DNA of 64,000 bases from Comamonadaceae bacterium (GCA_027484105.1 JAIXUG010000028.1:310001-374000); one strand, 5' to 3'; counted from the stretch's first letter, positions 7,795-17,500 are shown. Made by a program: numbers and translations. The notes: generated from the letters alone by a model not told the origin.

Positions 7795-8088
7795 TCAATG
7801 CACGCCCGAGCCGGGCGGCAGTTGGCCCGCCGGGCCTGGCCAGGGGGATGTGGCCTCCAGTTTCTCGGCAATGCCCAGCGCGTCTTTCAAGTGCTCATGT
7901 GCATTGAAACTGTGGTGCTTGGACAGCTTGGCATGGTGCAAAGCCGCCTTGAAAGCCCCCGCTTCGTGGTGCCGCGCAGCTTCCTTGTTGCGTTGGTAAG
8001 CGTGCAGCAATTCCTCAGACGCTTTTCTGTAGTGATCGCTCATGTGCGCGACATAGGCTTTTTCGATGAGTTTGTTTTCGTCGACCAT
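7795..8088 (-). CDS. Histidine-rich small protein, unknown function
   Basis: 97 aa, soluble and mostly helical. It has many histidines, often paired (RHHEAG, LHHAKL, KHHSFN), and a proline/glycine-rich tail. I do not recognise a family. ATG at 8088 is chosen for its GAGGAAA ribosome binding site; an ATG at 8115 is less likely. It lies 36 bp downstream of a response-regulator gene on the same strand and upstream of a second one, so it is probably cotranscribed with them. The histidine pattern could bind metal, but nothing beyond composition shows this. Confidence 0.6.
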   Translation of the reverse strand: MVDENKLIEKAYVAHMSDHYRKASEELLHAYQRNKEAARHHEAGAFKAALHHAKLSKHHSFNAHEHLKDALGIAEKLEATSPWPGPAGQLPPGSGVH

Positions 8089-8124
8089 GGGGTTTCCTCT
8101 TGATTTGATGGACATGGGTGCTGT

Positions 8125-8760
8125 TCACATCAACCCGTGGTCCTGCATGTAGCGCTGCAGCGACATGCGACCCGGGCAATGCAATTTTTGGTAAATGTGA
8201 TGCAGGTGCAGCTTGGCCGTGCCTTCGCTGATGAACAATTTGCTGGCGATTTTTTTGTTGGGCAAACCTTCGGTCACCATGCGGGCCACCATCAACTCTC
8301 TGGGCGTGAGCAAGGCGGGGGTCTGCGGCTTTTGCTTTTGCTGGGCCAGCAGGACCGACATGGTCTTGAGGGTAAGGTCGCGGTCCAGCCACTTTTGTCC
8401 CGCATGCACCGCGTGCACACACCGCGCCAGTTCCTGGTGGGTTTTGTCTTTGCCCACCAGGCCCGGCACCCCCAGGTCAATGACACGCATCACATCCCCA
8501 ATCGGTGCGTCGGTGAACACCACCGGTCGCGTGAGCGAATGGGCTTGCTGCACGTCTTGCAGCACTTCCCAGCCGCTGCGTTGGGCCAAGGACACATCCA
8601 TCACCAACACATCCGGTCGGTGCTGGTGCACGGCCGCCAAGGCGTCGTCACCATTGCTCGCGCAGGCCTTGACCTCAAATTCGGGGGAAGCCTTGAAGAC
8701 CTGGGACAGTCCTTCCAGCAACACCGGGTGGGGGTCTGCCAAAACCAATGCAATGCTCAT
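8125..8760 (-). CDS. LuxR/NarL-type response regulator
   Basis: 211 aa DNA-binding response regulator. The receiver domain keeps Asp9 of the acidic pocket, the acceptor Asp55 (PDVLVMDVSL), the conserved Thr (VVFTDA) and Lys (LVGKDKT). The C-terminal LuxR helix-turn-helix is LTPRELMVARMVTEG...SEGTAKLHLHHIYQKL. No partner histidine kinase is adjacent, so it is an orphan within this window. ATG at 8760 follows GAAAGAAGAA. It is first in a minus-strand run with the histidine-rich protein and the pseudo-receiver paralogue. Confidence 0.88.
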   Translation of the reverse strand: MSIALVLADPHPVLLEGLSQVFKASPEFEVKACASNGDDALAAVHQHRPDVLVMDVSLAQRSGWEVLQDVQQAHSLTRPVVFTDAPIGDVMRVIDLGVPGLVGKDKTHQELARCVHAVHAGQKWLDRDLTLKTMSVLLAQQKQKPQTPALLTPRELMVARMVTEGLPNKKIASKLFISEGTAKLHLHHIYQKLHCPGRMSLQRYMQDHGLM

Positions 8761-8956
8761 GGGTTCTTCTTTCTGCAAAAAATGACACATGAAAAAGGGT
8801 CGCCGGACACCCCCACTGTGCTGACGGCGTCTGCACAGCCGAGGTCCCGCATGTTCACCACGATAGCCTGGCAAAGCCAAAACAGAAATCCTCAAAAATG
8901 TCAAAACTGTTACCTTCAAACCAGTAGAGGACTTACGGTGGTGTCAGGCAGTCCAC

Positions 8957-11377
8957 TCAACGCCGGGCACGTGGCCGCCGCGTCCTGCCGTGCGGTGCCC
9001 GCAATTCACAGGCGCGGCGAAAGCGTTGCAGCGCCATCTGCACACGGCCAAGCACGGTATCGGGCGTGTATCCCTCGGGGCCCCACCTGGCATAGGGCAT
9101 GCCCGTGAGCAGGCTCAAGCCATCGCCCACCTGGTCGGCCACATGGATGTGAAAGCGCCCTTGCGCCACGGCTTGCACCACTTGGGGGGCCAGCATCAGA
9201 TGCTTGCGGTTGCGGGCGGGCATCAACACCCCTTGCTGCCCGTCCAGTCCCAACAGTTCACAGCTGCGAAAGTAGCCTTCGATCTTTTCATTGATGCCAC
9301 CCACAGGCAGCAAATCGCCTTGCTGGTTGACGGCGCCCGTCACCGCAATGCCCTGGCGCAAGGGCACCCCCGACAAACTGGACAACAGGGCATAGAGTTC
9401 GGCGCACGAAGCCGAGTCGCCCTCCACGCCGCCATATTCCTGCTCAAACACCACCGCCGCATTCATCGACAAGGGGGCCATGTGGGCAAACAATCCCGAC
9501 AAGTAACTGTGCAAAATCAACACCCCTTTGTCATGGATGGGCCCGGACATCTCCACTTCGCGCTCGATGTTGAGCAGACCCTCATCCCCCGCAAACGAAC
9601 GGGCAGTCACCCGCACTGGCACGCCAAAACTGTGGTCACCCAAGTCCATGACGGTCAGGCCATTGATTTGTGCCACGCGCTCCCCACCGACCACCAGCAA
9701 GCGCTCACCGCTGGCAATCGTGTCCTGCACGCGCTCTTCCAGGCCTGACAAGCGTTCCCATCGCGCCTGCTTGGCCGCCTGCACATCCACCGCCTCCACC
9801 TGGGCTGCACCCCGGGCTTGGGCCAGCGCATGGCTTTCCACCACCAGGGCCTCGGTCTGGCCCACTTGGGCGCTTTGACGGGTCTGGTCTTGCGCTTGCC
9901 GGTGGCTGTCTTCAATGAGCTGTGCCACCGCCGATGCCGAAAAATGCATCAAACCCAAGCGCTCACAGGTGTGGCCCACCCCGACGGCGATGGCCCTGGA
10001 CGTCTGGGCCGTGGCCTTGAAACTCTCGGCAAAATCCACCTTGCATCGAAAACGTCGGGCCCATTCCGGGTCGGCCTCCAAAACGGCGTAATACGCCTCG
10101 ACCGACGCGATCAGCACCAGCTTGACATCCACCTCGACCGGCTCTGGCAGCAAGGACACGGCGGCCAATGGGGCCTGCGCCACGCCCGGCTCTTCCATCT
10201 GCAGCCGCCCACTGCGCATCCAGCGGCGCAGCCTTTCCCACACGGGTGAATCGGCCAGCAAGTCCTGCAGATGCAGCATCAAAAAACCCCCATGCGCCCG
10301 CAACAAACTGCCTGCACGTATTTGCGCGAAATCGGTCACCAGTTCGCCCCCGTCCGACGCGTATTCGATGCTGCCAAACAGGTTCCTGAACACCGGGTTG
10401 TCCTCCACGATGACGGGCGCACCGGTGCATGCGTGGTTGTCCACCGCCACATTCACCCGAAACAAGGACAACCATTCGGCCAACTCCAGTCGCCGCGTGG
10501 CCTCGTCATCGCCAGGCAACAACAGCGGGTATTTGTCGAGCATGGAGGACATCACCTGCGCCCAATAGGCATCCAGCTTGGTGGCACTTTCGCCGGACAC
10601 GACCAGCTGCTGCCTGAGCCGGTCCAAACCCTGCGCCAGCACAGGCTGCAAAATGCGCTGACGCAATGCATGCAAGGCCTTCTCCAGCGCGCGGTCCAAA
10701 GACTGCGCGGCGTCTAAGTAGACCCCGATTTCGATGTGCAGCGCATCTTCGGCCGCGTCCATGGCGGCCCGCTCTTGCGGGCTGAGCTGCAAGGCTTTGC
10801 CCGCCGTCACGGGCTCGCCCTGCGCGTCTTTCAAGGTGAACACCATCTGCCCTTGGTCGCGCGCCAAAGCGAAGCGGTGCGCCTGTGCATAGGCGGTCAG
10901 CGTCGCATAAGCCTCGTCTGCCTGGGCCTTGAAAGCTTGTGTGAGCCGTTTGCGCTCTGCCAAATAATCTTCCTGTTGCAATCGCAGAGGCACTGCCACC
11001 TGCACCTCTTGCAGCCACAAGGCCATGCCCTGGCGCAACAGGCGGCCTTGACCGGCAGGCAAGCGCAAGGCCAAGGGTTGGTCGGGTTGTTCAAAGTGGT
11101 TTAGGTAACACAGGTCTGGCGGCACAGGCCGCAGGGCCGCCTGCTCGTGCATCGTCTGGTTGAGCAAACTGCTTCTGCCCGTGCCCACTTCACCCAACAC
11201 CAACAGGTTGTAACCGGGCTGTTGCATCCGCAAGCCAAAGCGCGCAGCAGCCTCTGCACGCGCCTGACCAATCCAGGGCAGGGGCAAGCCCACCAAAGCC
11301 GATGTGTCCACAAAACCCAAACTGCCAGGGTCCACGGTCAAACGCAGTTCAGACGGGGGCAATTCAACAGCGGTCAT
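8957..11377 (-). CDS. Lon-like ATP-dependent protease (LonB/COG1067 type)
   Basis: 806 aa cytosolic AAA+ protease of family S16. An N-terminal AAA part contains a P-loop variant, [11 protein letters not shown], in which the Walker Lys is Arg, and a long helical insertion (~150-300). The C-terminal ~200 residues are the Lon proteolytic domain: catalytic Ser in [10 protein letters not shown] and catalytic Lys in GGINEKIEG, giving a Ser-Lys dyad. No N-terminal Lon substrate domain and no membrane segments are seen. ATG at 11377 is chosen over an upstream in-frame codon at 11398. It is divergent from a VF530-type gene with a 138-bp gap. Confidence 0.85.
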   Translation of the reverse strand: MTAVELPPSELRLTVDPGSLGFVDTSALVGLPLPWIGQARAEAAARFGLRMQQPGYNLLVLGEVGTGRSSLLNQTMHEQAALRPVPPDLCYLNHFEQPDQPLALRLPAGQGRLLRQGMALWLQEVQVAVPLRLQQEDYLAERKRLTQAFKAQADEAYATLTAYAQAHRFALARDQGQMVFTLKDAQGEPVTAGKALQLSPQERAAMDAAEDALHIEIGVYLDAAQSLDRALEKALHALRQRILQPVLAQGLDRLRQQLVVSGESATKLDAYWAQVMSSMLDKYPLLLPGDDEATRRLELAEWLSLFRVNVAVDNHACTGAPVIVEDNPVFRNLFGSIEYASDGGELVTDFAQIRAGSLLRAHGGFLMLHLQDLLADSPVWERLRRWMRSGRLQMEEPGVAQAPLAAVSLLPEPVEVDVKLVLIASVEAYYAVLEADPEWARRFRCKVDFAESFKATAQTSRAIAVGVGHTCERLGLMHFSASAVAQLIEDSHRQAQDQTRQSAQVGQTEALVVESHALAQARGAAQVEAVDVQAAKQARWERLSGLEERVQDTIASGERLLVVGGERVAQINGLTVMDLGDHSFGVPVRVTARSFAGDEGLLNIEREVEMSGPIHDKGVLILHSYLSGLFAHMAPLSMNAAVVFEQEYGGVEGDSASCAELYALLSSLSGVPLRQGIAVTGAVNQQGDLLPVGGINEKIEGYFRSCELLGLDGQQGVLMPARNRKHLMLAPQVVQAVAQGRFHIHVADQVGDGLSLLTGMPYARWGPEGYTPDTVLGRVQMALQRFRRACELRAPHGRTRRPRARR

Positions 11378-11515
11378 CGGGTGTCGCGGTCCTGGCAAAG
11401 CCCCAGCCTAGTGGCCGTTTGCCCTCATGTCCGTGCGCCACAACACCCATCCATGTTCACACAGTGGGCTGCATGGCCAGGGCGCTTGCCCTTTGTTTGC
11501 GCTGACAATCGGACC

Positions 11516-11785
11516 ATGCACGCAGATGACCCCACCCGGCCCCCGTTGCCCACAGCTCAGCCCCGTAACCCGCTTCATGGCCTGACCTTGCAGGCCATCG
11601 TCACCCAGCTGGCCGACTTTTATGGCTGGGACGAACTGGGTCAACGCATCCCGGTGCGCTGCTTCACGCACGACCCCAGCATCCACTCCAGCTTGAAGTT
11701 TTTGCGCAAAACCCCTTGGGCACGTGAGAAGGTGGAAGGCCTTTACCTGTTCATGCTGCGCGAGCAAAAGCGCCAGGGCCGTTGA
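11516..11785 (+). CDS. VF530 family DNA-binding protein
   Basis: 89 aa. The core [21 protein letters not shown] and [20 protein letters not shown] match the VF530/DUF2132 family, small helical proteins described as DNA-binding from structural work on the Vibrio member. Biological role is unknown. ATG at 11516 gives the usual size. It converges with the SET-domain gene with only 3 bp between stop codons. Confidence 0.85.
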   Translation: MHADDPTRPPLPTAQPRNPLHGLTLQAIVTQLADFYGWDELGQRIPVRCFTHDPSIHSSLKFLRKTPWAREKVEGLYLFMLREQKRQGR

Positions 11786-11788
11786 AGT

Positions 11789-12262
11789 TCAAGCGCCACC
11801 GAGCGTCGCGGTCAGCATCGTGCCTCGGCATTTTTTGGCCCCGCAGCGGCAGGCGTAGCGGGCCTTCAAGGCCTCGGTCAAGGGCTCGTCACTCACCAGG
11901 CCATAGTCAAAGGTCAACTCCTCACCCTTGAACACCGGCCTGCGCGTGACGATGAAGATGCGGCCGTTCACCTCATCGGGCACGCAATTGGGACGGCACG
12001 AGTGGTTGATCCACTTGGATGCGTTGCCACCGTGCAGCGCGTCGATCACCCGGCCATCGTCCAGGTGAAAGTAAAAGGTGTGGTCGGGGTTGGTCGCGTC
12101 GTGCGGGTGGCGGGCCAGGGCTTCGGCCATGCTGATGGTCTCGCCCACGTACTCGATCAGCCGCACGCCTGCGGCCAGATGGCGGGTGGCAAAAACGCCT
12201 TTGCCGTGTACCCGCGATGACAGGACCTCGATATCACTCAACGGTAACGGAGTAAGTTTCAT
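11789..12262 (-). CDS. SET-domain protein-lysine methyltransferase
   Basis: 157 aa, a stand-alone SET domain using S-adenosylmethionine to methylate lysine in an unknown protein. GKGVFATRHLAAG, the knot motif NHSCRPN (~85-91), EELTFDYG with the catalytic Tyr, and a post-SET zinc cluster CRCGAKKC at the C-terminus are all present. Such proteins occur sporadically in bacteria and their substrates are rarely known. The start codon lies inside one arm of the inverted repeat that bounds the AT-rich insert at 12249-12656, so the insert now supplies the 5' flank and any promoter. Confidence 0.88.
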   Translation of the reverse strand: MKLTPLPLSDIEVLSSRVHGKGVFATRHLAAGVRLIEYVGETISMAEALARHPHDATNPDHTFYFHLDDGRVIDALHGGNASKWINHSCRPNCVPDEVNGRIFIVTRRPVFKGEELTFDYGLVSDEPLTEALKARYACRCGAKKCRGTMLTATLGGA

Positions 12263-12267
12263 ATGAC
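12249..12267 (+). repeat. Inverted repeat, left arm
   Basis: GGAGTAAGTTTCATATGAC. It matches the reverse complement of 12638-12656 at 17 of 19 positions. It covers the first codons of the SET gene and the stop of the recombinase-like fragment. Confidence 0.8.
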
Positions 12268-12597
12268 ATGGTTTTTTGTCTTCAATGTTGGTGACTTTTT
12301 TGAGGTGTCAAGGTCCACAGACACCTCTTTTTGACCATCTCCCAAGTCATAACCTTGTCCTTTTGCTCTTGGATTTTTCCACTCAAATGTGTCGTTCACA
12401 TAGGGAATCTTGAAGCTGATTACAACCTCATGTGCTTGCTTGTCTAGCGTTGAAACACTGATCTTTTCAATCACCCCCCTCAAGAACAATTGCTTCTCTT
12501 GCTTTGAGAACCCTTCAGCGACCATCTGCCATATGAGGTCGTGCCTATATCGCCTTGAATCAGAGAGAAAGTTCAATGACAACTGCCTTGTTGTCAT
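12259..12597 (-). pseudogene. Possible recombinase C-terminal fragment
   Basis: 112 aa. EKQLFLRGVIEKISV...HEVVISFKIPYV resembles the C-terminal tail of large serine recombinases. The catalytic resolvase domain is absent, so if the match is right this is a remnant. Low GC and codon use differ from all neighbours. Its stop overlaps the inverted-repeat arm, and its first codons lie in the 11-bp hairpin. No ribosome binding site is evident. The family assignment is from pattern memory and is weak; an orphan small protein is the alternative. Confidence 0.35.
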
Positions 12598-12600
12598 TGA
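12573..12600. repeat. Perfect 11-bp hairpin
   Basis: TCAATGACAAC - TGCCTT - GTTGTCATTGA. It lies 50-77 bp downstream of the glmS stop in the AT-rich insert. No T-run follows on either strand, so it is not a standard intrinsic terminator. Confidence 0.7.
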
Positions 12601-12637
12601 TATTGAAAATAGAAGTATTATATCTTCTACTTTGTGT

Positions 12638-12656
12638 GTTATACGAAACTTACTCC
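12638..12656 (+). repeat. Inverted repeat, right arm
   Basis: GTTATACGAAACTTACTCC, the partner of 12249-12267. It includes the last codon and TAA stop of glmS on the minus strand. Confidence 0.8.
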
Positions 12657-14545
12657 ACTGTCACACTCTTCGCCAAATTCCTGGGCTTGTCCACATCGGT
12701 GCCCCGCGCACACGCGGTGTGATAACTGAGCAATTGCAGCGGCACCACATGCAGGATGGGCGAGAGCACGCCGTAATGCTCGGGCATGCGGATCACGTTC
12801 ACGCCTTCGCTGTTTTCGATCTTCGTGTCGCCATCGGCCAGCACATACAGCACACCGCCACGGGCGCGCACTTCCTGCATATTGCTCTTGAGCTTCTCCA
12901 GCAGCTGGTCATTGGGCGCCACCGTGACCACCGGCATGGCGCTGGTCACCAGGGCCAGCGGGCCGTGCTTGAGCTCGCCCGCCGCATAAGCCTCGGCGTG
13001 GATGTAGGTGATTTCTTTGAGCTTGAGCGCGCCTTCGAGCGCGATCGGGTAGTGCGTGCCCCGGCCCAGGAACAGCGCGTTTTCCTTGCTGGCGAATTCC
13101 TGCGACCAGGCGATGATTTGCGGCTCCAGCGCCAGCACGGCTTGCAGCGCGGCGGGCAGGTGGCGCATGGCTTTGATGTGCGCGGCTTCCTCTTCGTCGC
13201 TCAAGCGCCCTTGGGTCTGCGCCAGCGCCAGTGTCAGCAAGAACAGGCCCGCCAGCTGGGTGGTGAAGGCCTTGGTGGAGGCCACACCGATCTCGGCGCC
13301 GGCACGGGTGACGTAAGCGTGTTGGCATTCGCGCACCATGGCGCTGGTGGCCACGTTGCAAATCGTCAGCGTGTGCGTCATGCCCAGGCCCTGCGCATGG
13401 CGCAGCGCGGCCAGGGTGTCGGCGGTCTCGCCACTTTGGGTGATGGTGACGACCAGCGTTTTGGGGTTGGGCACCGATTCGCGGTAGCGGTATTCGCTGG
13501 CGATCTCCACCTGGCAAGGCAGCTTGGCAATGGCTTCGATCCAGTACTTGGCCACGCAGCCGCTGTAGTAGCTGGTGCCGCAGGCCAGGATCAACACGTT
13601 GTCAATGGCTTTGAAGGTGGAATAAGCGCCGTCACCAAACAGCTCAGGCGTGATGCCTTCCACGCCTTCGAGCGTGTCGGCAATCGCACGGGGCTGCTCG
13701 AAGATTTCCTTTTGCATGTAATGGCGGTAGGGGCCGAGTTCGGCCGCGCCGCTGTGGGCGTTGACGGTTTTGACCTCGCGGCTCACCGCTTGGTGTGCGC
13801 GGTCCACCACCCAGTACTTGCCCAGCTGGATGTCCACCACATCGCCCTCTTCCAGGTACACGATCTGGTTGGTCACCCCGGCCAGCGCCATCGCGTCGCT
13901 GGCCAAGAAGGTTTCGCCCTGGCCCACGCCCAGGATGAGAGGCGAACCGGCGCGCGCGCCGATCACCCGCTGCGGCTCGTCCTTGTGGAAAACGGCGATC
14001 GCATACGCGCCGTGCAGTTGGCGCACAGCGGCCTTCACGGCCTCAAACAGGTCGCCGTCGTACAGGCTGTCGACCAAATGCGCGATGACCTCGGTGTCGG
14101 TCTGGCTCAAAAACTCATAGCCCTTGGCTTGCAAGGCGGCGCGCAGCTCGTCGTGGTTTTCGATGATGCCGTTGTGCACCAGCGCCACACGGCCGGGCTT
14201 GAGCGGCGCGTCGCCCGTGTACACACCCGCGCCAGCACCGGTGCCGTGGCTGAAGTGGGGGTGCGCGTTGTGCACCGCAGGCGCGCCATGCGTGGCCCAG
14301 CGGGTGTGGGCGATGCCGGTGCCGCCTTCGATGTGGTCGGCCTGCACTTGGTCCATCAACTCCGACACGCGCGAGGTGCTGCGCGCGCGCTGCAAGCCCC
14401 CTTTCGGTCCGCTCGCGCCGTTCAGGCTGGCCGCGTGCACCGCCACGCCGCACGAGTCATAGCCTCGGTACTCCAGGCGCTGCAGGCCCTGCACGAGGAT
14501 GGGAACGATGTTGCGGGAAGAAACGGCGCCGACGATGCCACACAT
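12650..14545 (-). CDS. glmS: Glutamine-fructose-6-phosphate aminotransferase
   Basis: 631 aa cytosolic enzyme making glucosamine-6-phosphate from fructose-6-phosphate and glutamine, the first step to UDP-GlcNAc for peptidoglycan and LPS. The N-terminal glutaminase domain starts MCGIVGAVS with nucleophile Cys2. Two SIS domains follow ([22 protein letters not shown]), and the C-terminus LAKSVTVE is the canonical end. Start at 14545 puts Cys at position 2; an upstream in-frame codon at 14578 is rejected for that reason. The sequence right after the stop is the inverted-repeat insert. It is divergent from an Lrp-type gene. Confidence 0.97.
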   Translation of the reverse strand: MCGIVGAVSSRNIVPILVQGLQRLEYRGYDSCGVAVHAASLNGASGPKGGLQRARSTSRVSELMDQVQADHIEGGTGIAHTRWATHGAPAVHNAHPHFSHGTGAGAGVYTGDAPLKPGRVALVHNGIIENHDELRAALQAKGYEFLSQTDTEVIAHLVDSLYDGDLFEAVKAAVRQLHGAYAIAVFHKDEPQRVIGARAGSPLILGVGQGETFLASDAMALAGVTNQIVYLEEGDVVDIQLGKYWVVDRAHQAVSREVKTVNAHSGAAELGPYRHYMQKEIFEQPRAIADTLEGVEGITPELFGDGAYSTFKAIDNVLILACGTSYYSGCVAKYWIEAIAKLPCQVEIASEYRYRESVPNPKTLVVTITQSGETADTLAALRHAQGLGMTHTLTICNVATSAMVRECQHAYVTRAGAEIGVASTKAFTTQLAGLFLLTLALAQTQGRLSDEEEAAHIKAMRHLPAALQAVLALEPQIIAWSQEFASKENALFLGRGTHYPIALEGALKLKEITYIHAEAYAAGELKHGPLALVTSAMPVVTVAPNDQLLEKLKSNMQEVRARGGVLYVLADGDTKIENSEGVNVIRMPEHYGVLSPILHVVPLQLLSYHTACARGTDVDKPRNLAKSVTVE

Positions 14546-14651
14546 GAGTCCAACTCCAAAATGGGGGAATCCTGGCATGTTATGGAAACAATGAAGAAAT
14601 ATCCGATCAATATTTTTATAAAAACTAATTTTTATTTCATAAATTTAATCT

Positions 14652-14670
14652 ATTGAAATTTTATTTCAAT
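14652..14670. promoter_or_regulatory. Palindrome in the glmS/Lrp divergent region
   Basis: ATTGAAAT-TTT-ATTTCAAT, an AT-rich inverted repeat 12 bp before the Lrp-type ATG and 106 bp from the glmS start. Size and AT content fit an Lrp/AsnC-family operator, so autoregulation is plausible. It could also affect glmS. Confidence 0.5.
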
Positions 14671-14682
14671 ACAATTGATTTC

Positions 14683-15168
14683 ATGGAACCAAATGAACTC
14701 GACCTCATCGACCTGCAACTGCTGGATGCCCTGCAGCGCGATGCCAGCGTCAGCAATGTGGCCTTGGCCGAACGGGTGAATGTGTCAGCGCCCACTTGCC
14801 TGCGCCGCGTCAAGCGCCTGACCGAGGGCGGCTGGATCGAACGCCAAGTGGCGGTGCTGAGCCCCGACAAACTGGCCGCCAGCCTGGGCCACGGCCTGAG
14901 CGCCTTGGTCGAGGTGTCGCTGGACCGGCAAGGCAGCGAACACCTGGACGCCTTCGAGGCCCGCGCCGTGGCGCACGACGCGGTGCAGCAGTGCTGGCGC
15001 GTGTCGCCTGGCCCCGACTTTGTGCTGGTGCTGCAGGCCCGCGACATGCCGCACTATTTGGCGATCAGCCAAACCCTGTTCACCCAAGACGCCAACGTGC
15101 GCAACGTGAAAGCGTTTTTTGCGACCAAACGCGCCAAATTCACGACGGCTTGGCCGGTGCTGCCGTAA
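14683..15168 (+). CDS. Lrp/AsnC family transcriptional regulator
   Basis: 161 aa. N-terminal helix-turn-helix (DLQLLDALQRDASVSNVALAE, then SAPTCLRRVKRLTEGG) and a C-terminal RAM/ligand-sensing domain (ALVEVSLDRQ...CWRVSPGPDFVLVLQARDM). The effector is probably an amino acid but cannot be told. ATG at 14683 (MEPNELD) matches the family start; the preceding in-frame sequence is the AT-rich promoter. A palindrome immediately upstream is a likely operator. Neighbours are glmS (divergent) and an SDR downstream on the same strand. Confidence 0.92.
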   Translation: MEPNELDLIDLQLLDALQRDASVSNVALAERVNVSAPTCLRRVKRLTEGGWIERQVAVLSPDKLAASLGHGLSALVEVSLDRQGSEHLDAFEARAVAHDAVQQCWRVSPGPDFVLVLQARDMPHYLAISQTLFTQDANVRNVKAFFATKRAKFTTAWPVLP

Positions 15169-15258
15169 GCCTTACGGTTGAACACCACTGGTGTGAAAGA
15201 ATCCCCGGGCAAACCGGGCGTGCACATTTTCGGTAAGCCCACCACAAGGAAAACTGGC

Positions 15259-16071
15259 ATGAATGTGATCATCATCACGGGCGCATCTGAAGGGATTGGG
15301 GCCGAAATGGCCACCCAGCTGGCACGCACCAAAGGTGCCTCCTTGGCGCTGGTACTGGCCGCTCGCCAGGCGGCCAAGTTGGAAGCGGTGGCCGCTGCCT
15401 GTCGCCAGCACGGGGCGCAGGTGTTGTGCGTACGCACCGACGTCAGCGTGCGCGCAGACTGCAAAGCCCTGATCGCTCAGGCCGTGCAGCAGTTTGGCCG
15501 AATCGACACGCTGATCAACAACGCCGGGGTGTCTGCACACGCCTTGCTCCATGAGGTGGACGCCGCGCACCTGGACTGGTACGAAGACCTGATGCGTGTG
15601 AACCTCTGGGGCACCATTTGGTGCACGCATGCTGCCCTGCCACACCTCAAAGCTTCAAGAGGCCGCATCGTGGCGGTCTCGTCTTTGGCGGGCTTGGTGG
15701 GCGTACCCGGTCGCACGGCTTACTGCACCAGCAAATTTGCAATGAATGGCTTCATGGAGGCGCTGCGCACCGAATTGCTGAGCGATGGGGTGTCGGTGAC
15801 GATTGCCTACCCCGGCGTGGTGGCCACCGACATCCGCCGCCGAGGCTTCAATGCCCTGGGCCAGCCTGCAGGCTCCAGCGGCCTGAGCGAAGACAAGGCC
15901 ATGCCCGTCGACGTGTGCGTGCAAAAAATCTTGCAAGGCACCGAGCGACGCCAGCGCGATGTGCTCATGAGCCCCATCGCGCATCTGGGCCGCTGGCTCA
16001 AGTTACTCGCTCCAAGTCGGGTGGACCGCATGGCCTGGGCTGCCCTGAAAAAGTCCGACACACAGCGCTGA
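15259..16071 (+). CDS. Short-chain dehydrogenase/reductase
   Basis: 270 aa classical SDR. The NAD(P)-binding motif is TGASEGIG near the N-terminus; NNAG, the catalytic Ser in AVSSLAG and the YCTSK Tyr/Lys pair are all present. The substrate is unknown. The C-terminal extension after ~220 (LGRWLKLLAPSRVDRM) resembles SDRs with a membrane-associated tail. ATG at 15259 is preceded by AAGGA. It follows the Lrp-type gene by 90 bp and converges with glmU. Confidence 0.9.
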   Translation: MNVIIITGASEGIGAEMATQLARTKGASLALVLAARQAAKLEAVAAACRQHGAQVLCVRTDVSVRADCKALIAQAVQQFGRIDTLINNAGVSAHALLHEVDAAHLDWYEDLMRVNLWGTIWCTHAALPHLKASRGRIVAVSSLAGLVGVPGRTAYCTSKFAMNGFMEALRTELLSDGVSVTIAYPGVVATDIRRRGFNALGQPAGSSGLSEDKAMPVDVCVQKILQGTERRQRDVLMSPIAHLGRWLKLLAPSRVDRMAWAALKKSDTQR

Positions 16072-16093
16072 ACAGCCGGCTGAACAGGCCCCC

Positions 16094-17500
16094 TCAGGCT
16101 TTGGGCTGCTTCTTGGGCCGCGCCCAGTTTGCGATGCTGACCTGCTTGCCGCGCGCCACGCTCAAAGCCCCAGGTTCGGTGCTCTTGGTGATGGTGGAGC
16201 CGCCGCCCACGGTGCCGCCGGCACCAATGGTGACGGGGGCGACCAGCACGCAGTTGCTGCCGATGTGCACATCGGCCTCGATCACGGTGCGGTGTTTGTT
16301 GGCGCCGTCGTAATTGGCGGTGATGCTGCCCGCGCCATAGTTCACCCGCTCGCCCACAGTGGCGTCGCCCAAATAGGCCAAGTGGTTGGCTTTGGCGCCT
16401 TTGGCCAGGGTGGAATTTTTCACTTCCACAAAGTTGCCGATGTGCACCTCGGCCCCCAGCTGCGCACCGGGGCGCAGGCGGGCAAACGGGCCAACCAGCG
16501 CCCCCTCGCCCACGCTCACGCCGAGTTTTTCGCCGTCGATGTGGGTAAAGGGGTGGATGACCGCACCGGCTTCGATGCTGCAGTTGGCAATCACGCAGTT
16601 CGCGCCGATCTTCACGCCCTCGCCCAAAGACACACGGCCTTCAAAAATGCAGTTCACATCGATCTCGACGTCTTGCGCGACATCGAGCTGACCGCGCAGG
16701 TCAAAGCGGGCGGGGTCTTTCAGGCGCACGCCTTGTTCCATGAGGCGATGCGCCTGGCGCAGTTGGTGGGCGCGCTCCAGCTCGGCCAGTTGCACCGGGC
16801 TGTTCACGCCCGCGACCTGCACCGGGTCGCTGATGGTGTGGGCCACCACCAGCACGCCGTCGGCCACGGCCAGCTTGACCACGTCGGTCAGGTAGTACTC
16901 GTTTTGGGCGTTGCGCTTGTCGATGCGCCCCAGCCAGGCTTTGAGCAGGCGGGCGGGCACGGCCATGATGCCGCTGTACACCTCGTTGATCAATTGCTGC
17001 GCATCGGTCGCGTCTTTTTGCTCCACGATGGCTTGCACCGCGTCACCCTGGCGCACGATGCGGCCATAGCCCGTGGGGTCGGGCAGGCGAATGGTCAAGA
17101 GCGCCAGTTGGGTGCCGCCGCATTGCGCGATCAGGGCCTGCAAGGTGTCGGCCTCGGTCAGCGGCACGTCGCCCGACAAGACCACCACCACCCCATCGTC
17201 GGGCAGCACGGGCACCGCCTGCTGCACGGCGTGGCCGGTGCCCAGCTGGGGCTCCTGGCGCACGCACTGCACGGCCAGCGCCTGACCCGGGGCGAGCACC
17301 AAAGGCTCAACCTGATCGGCCCCGTGGCCGGTGATGACCACGGCCGAGCGGGCATTCAGCTGCGCCGCAGTGTTCAGCACATGCTGCACCAGGGGCACAC
17401 CCGCCAAGCGCTGCAGCACTTTGGGCAAGCGGCTTTTCATGCGGGTGCCTTTGCCGGCGGCCATGACGACCACGTCGATCGGGAAATGTGTGACGGTCAT
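16094..17500 (-). CDS. glmU: Bifunctional UDP-N-acetylglucosamine pyrophosphorylase / glucosamine-1-phosphate N-acetyltransferase
   Basis: 468 aa cytosolic enzyme catalysing the last two steps of UDP-GlcNAc synthesis. The N-terminal uridyltransferase domain starts with VVMAAGKGTRMKS and includes GTGHAVQQA and LSGDVPL. The C-terminal half is a left-handed beta-helix of hexapeptide repeats with VEVKNSTLAKGAKANHLAYLG and NYDGANKHRT, the acetyltransferase active-site region. ATG at 17500 is used rather than the upstream TTG at 17509. It is 1.5 kb from glmS, separated by a regulator and an SDR. Confidence 0.97.
   Translation of the reverse strand: MTVTHFPIDVVVMAAGKGTRMKSRLPKVLQRLAGVPLVQHVLNTAAQLNARSAVVITGHGADQVEPLVLAPGQALAVQCVRQEPQLGTGHAVQQAVPVLPDDGVVVVLSGDVPLTEADTLQALIAQCGGTQLALLTIRLPDPTGYGRIVRQGDAVQAIVEQKDATDAQQLINEVYSGIMAVPARLLKAWLGRIDKRNAQNEYYLTDVVKLAVADGVLVVAHTISDPVQVAGVNSPVQLAELERAHQLRQAHRLMEQGVRLKDPARFDLRGQLDVAQDVEIDVNCIFEGRVSLGEGVKIGANCVIANCSIEAGAVIHPFTHIDGEKLGVSVGEGALVGPFARLRPGAQLGAEVHIGNFVEVKNSTLAKGAKANHLAYLGDATVGERVNYGAGSITANYDGANKHRTVIEADVHIGSNCVLVAPVTIGAGGTVGGGSTITKSTEPGALSVARGKQVSIANWARPKKQPKA

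Larger units (their letters stand above)
12249..12656. mobile_element. AT-rich insert bounded by inverted repeats downstream of glmS
   Basis: A 408-bp segment clearly richer in A+T than its neighbours, with 19-bp inverted repeats at both ends. One arm spans the end and TAA stop of glmS; the other spans the SET-gene start. It contains a 112-codon frame resembling a serine-recombinase C-terminus and a perfect 11-bp hairpin (12573-12583 with 12590-12600). It is best explained as a decayed mobile-element remnant or a small recombinase-acted segment. No target-site duplication is apparent. Confidence 0.5.

Noticed and set aside
12249..12656. Tn7-type insertion at attTn7
   Set aside because: No tns genes and no recognisable Tn7 ends; the insert abuts the glmS stop instead of lying ~25 bp beyond it.
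12410..14656. 748-codon open frame on the plus strand
   Set aside because: It is the antisense shadow of glmS; composition is His/Gln/Arg-rich and no domain is seen.
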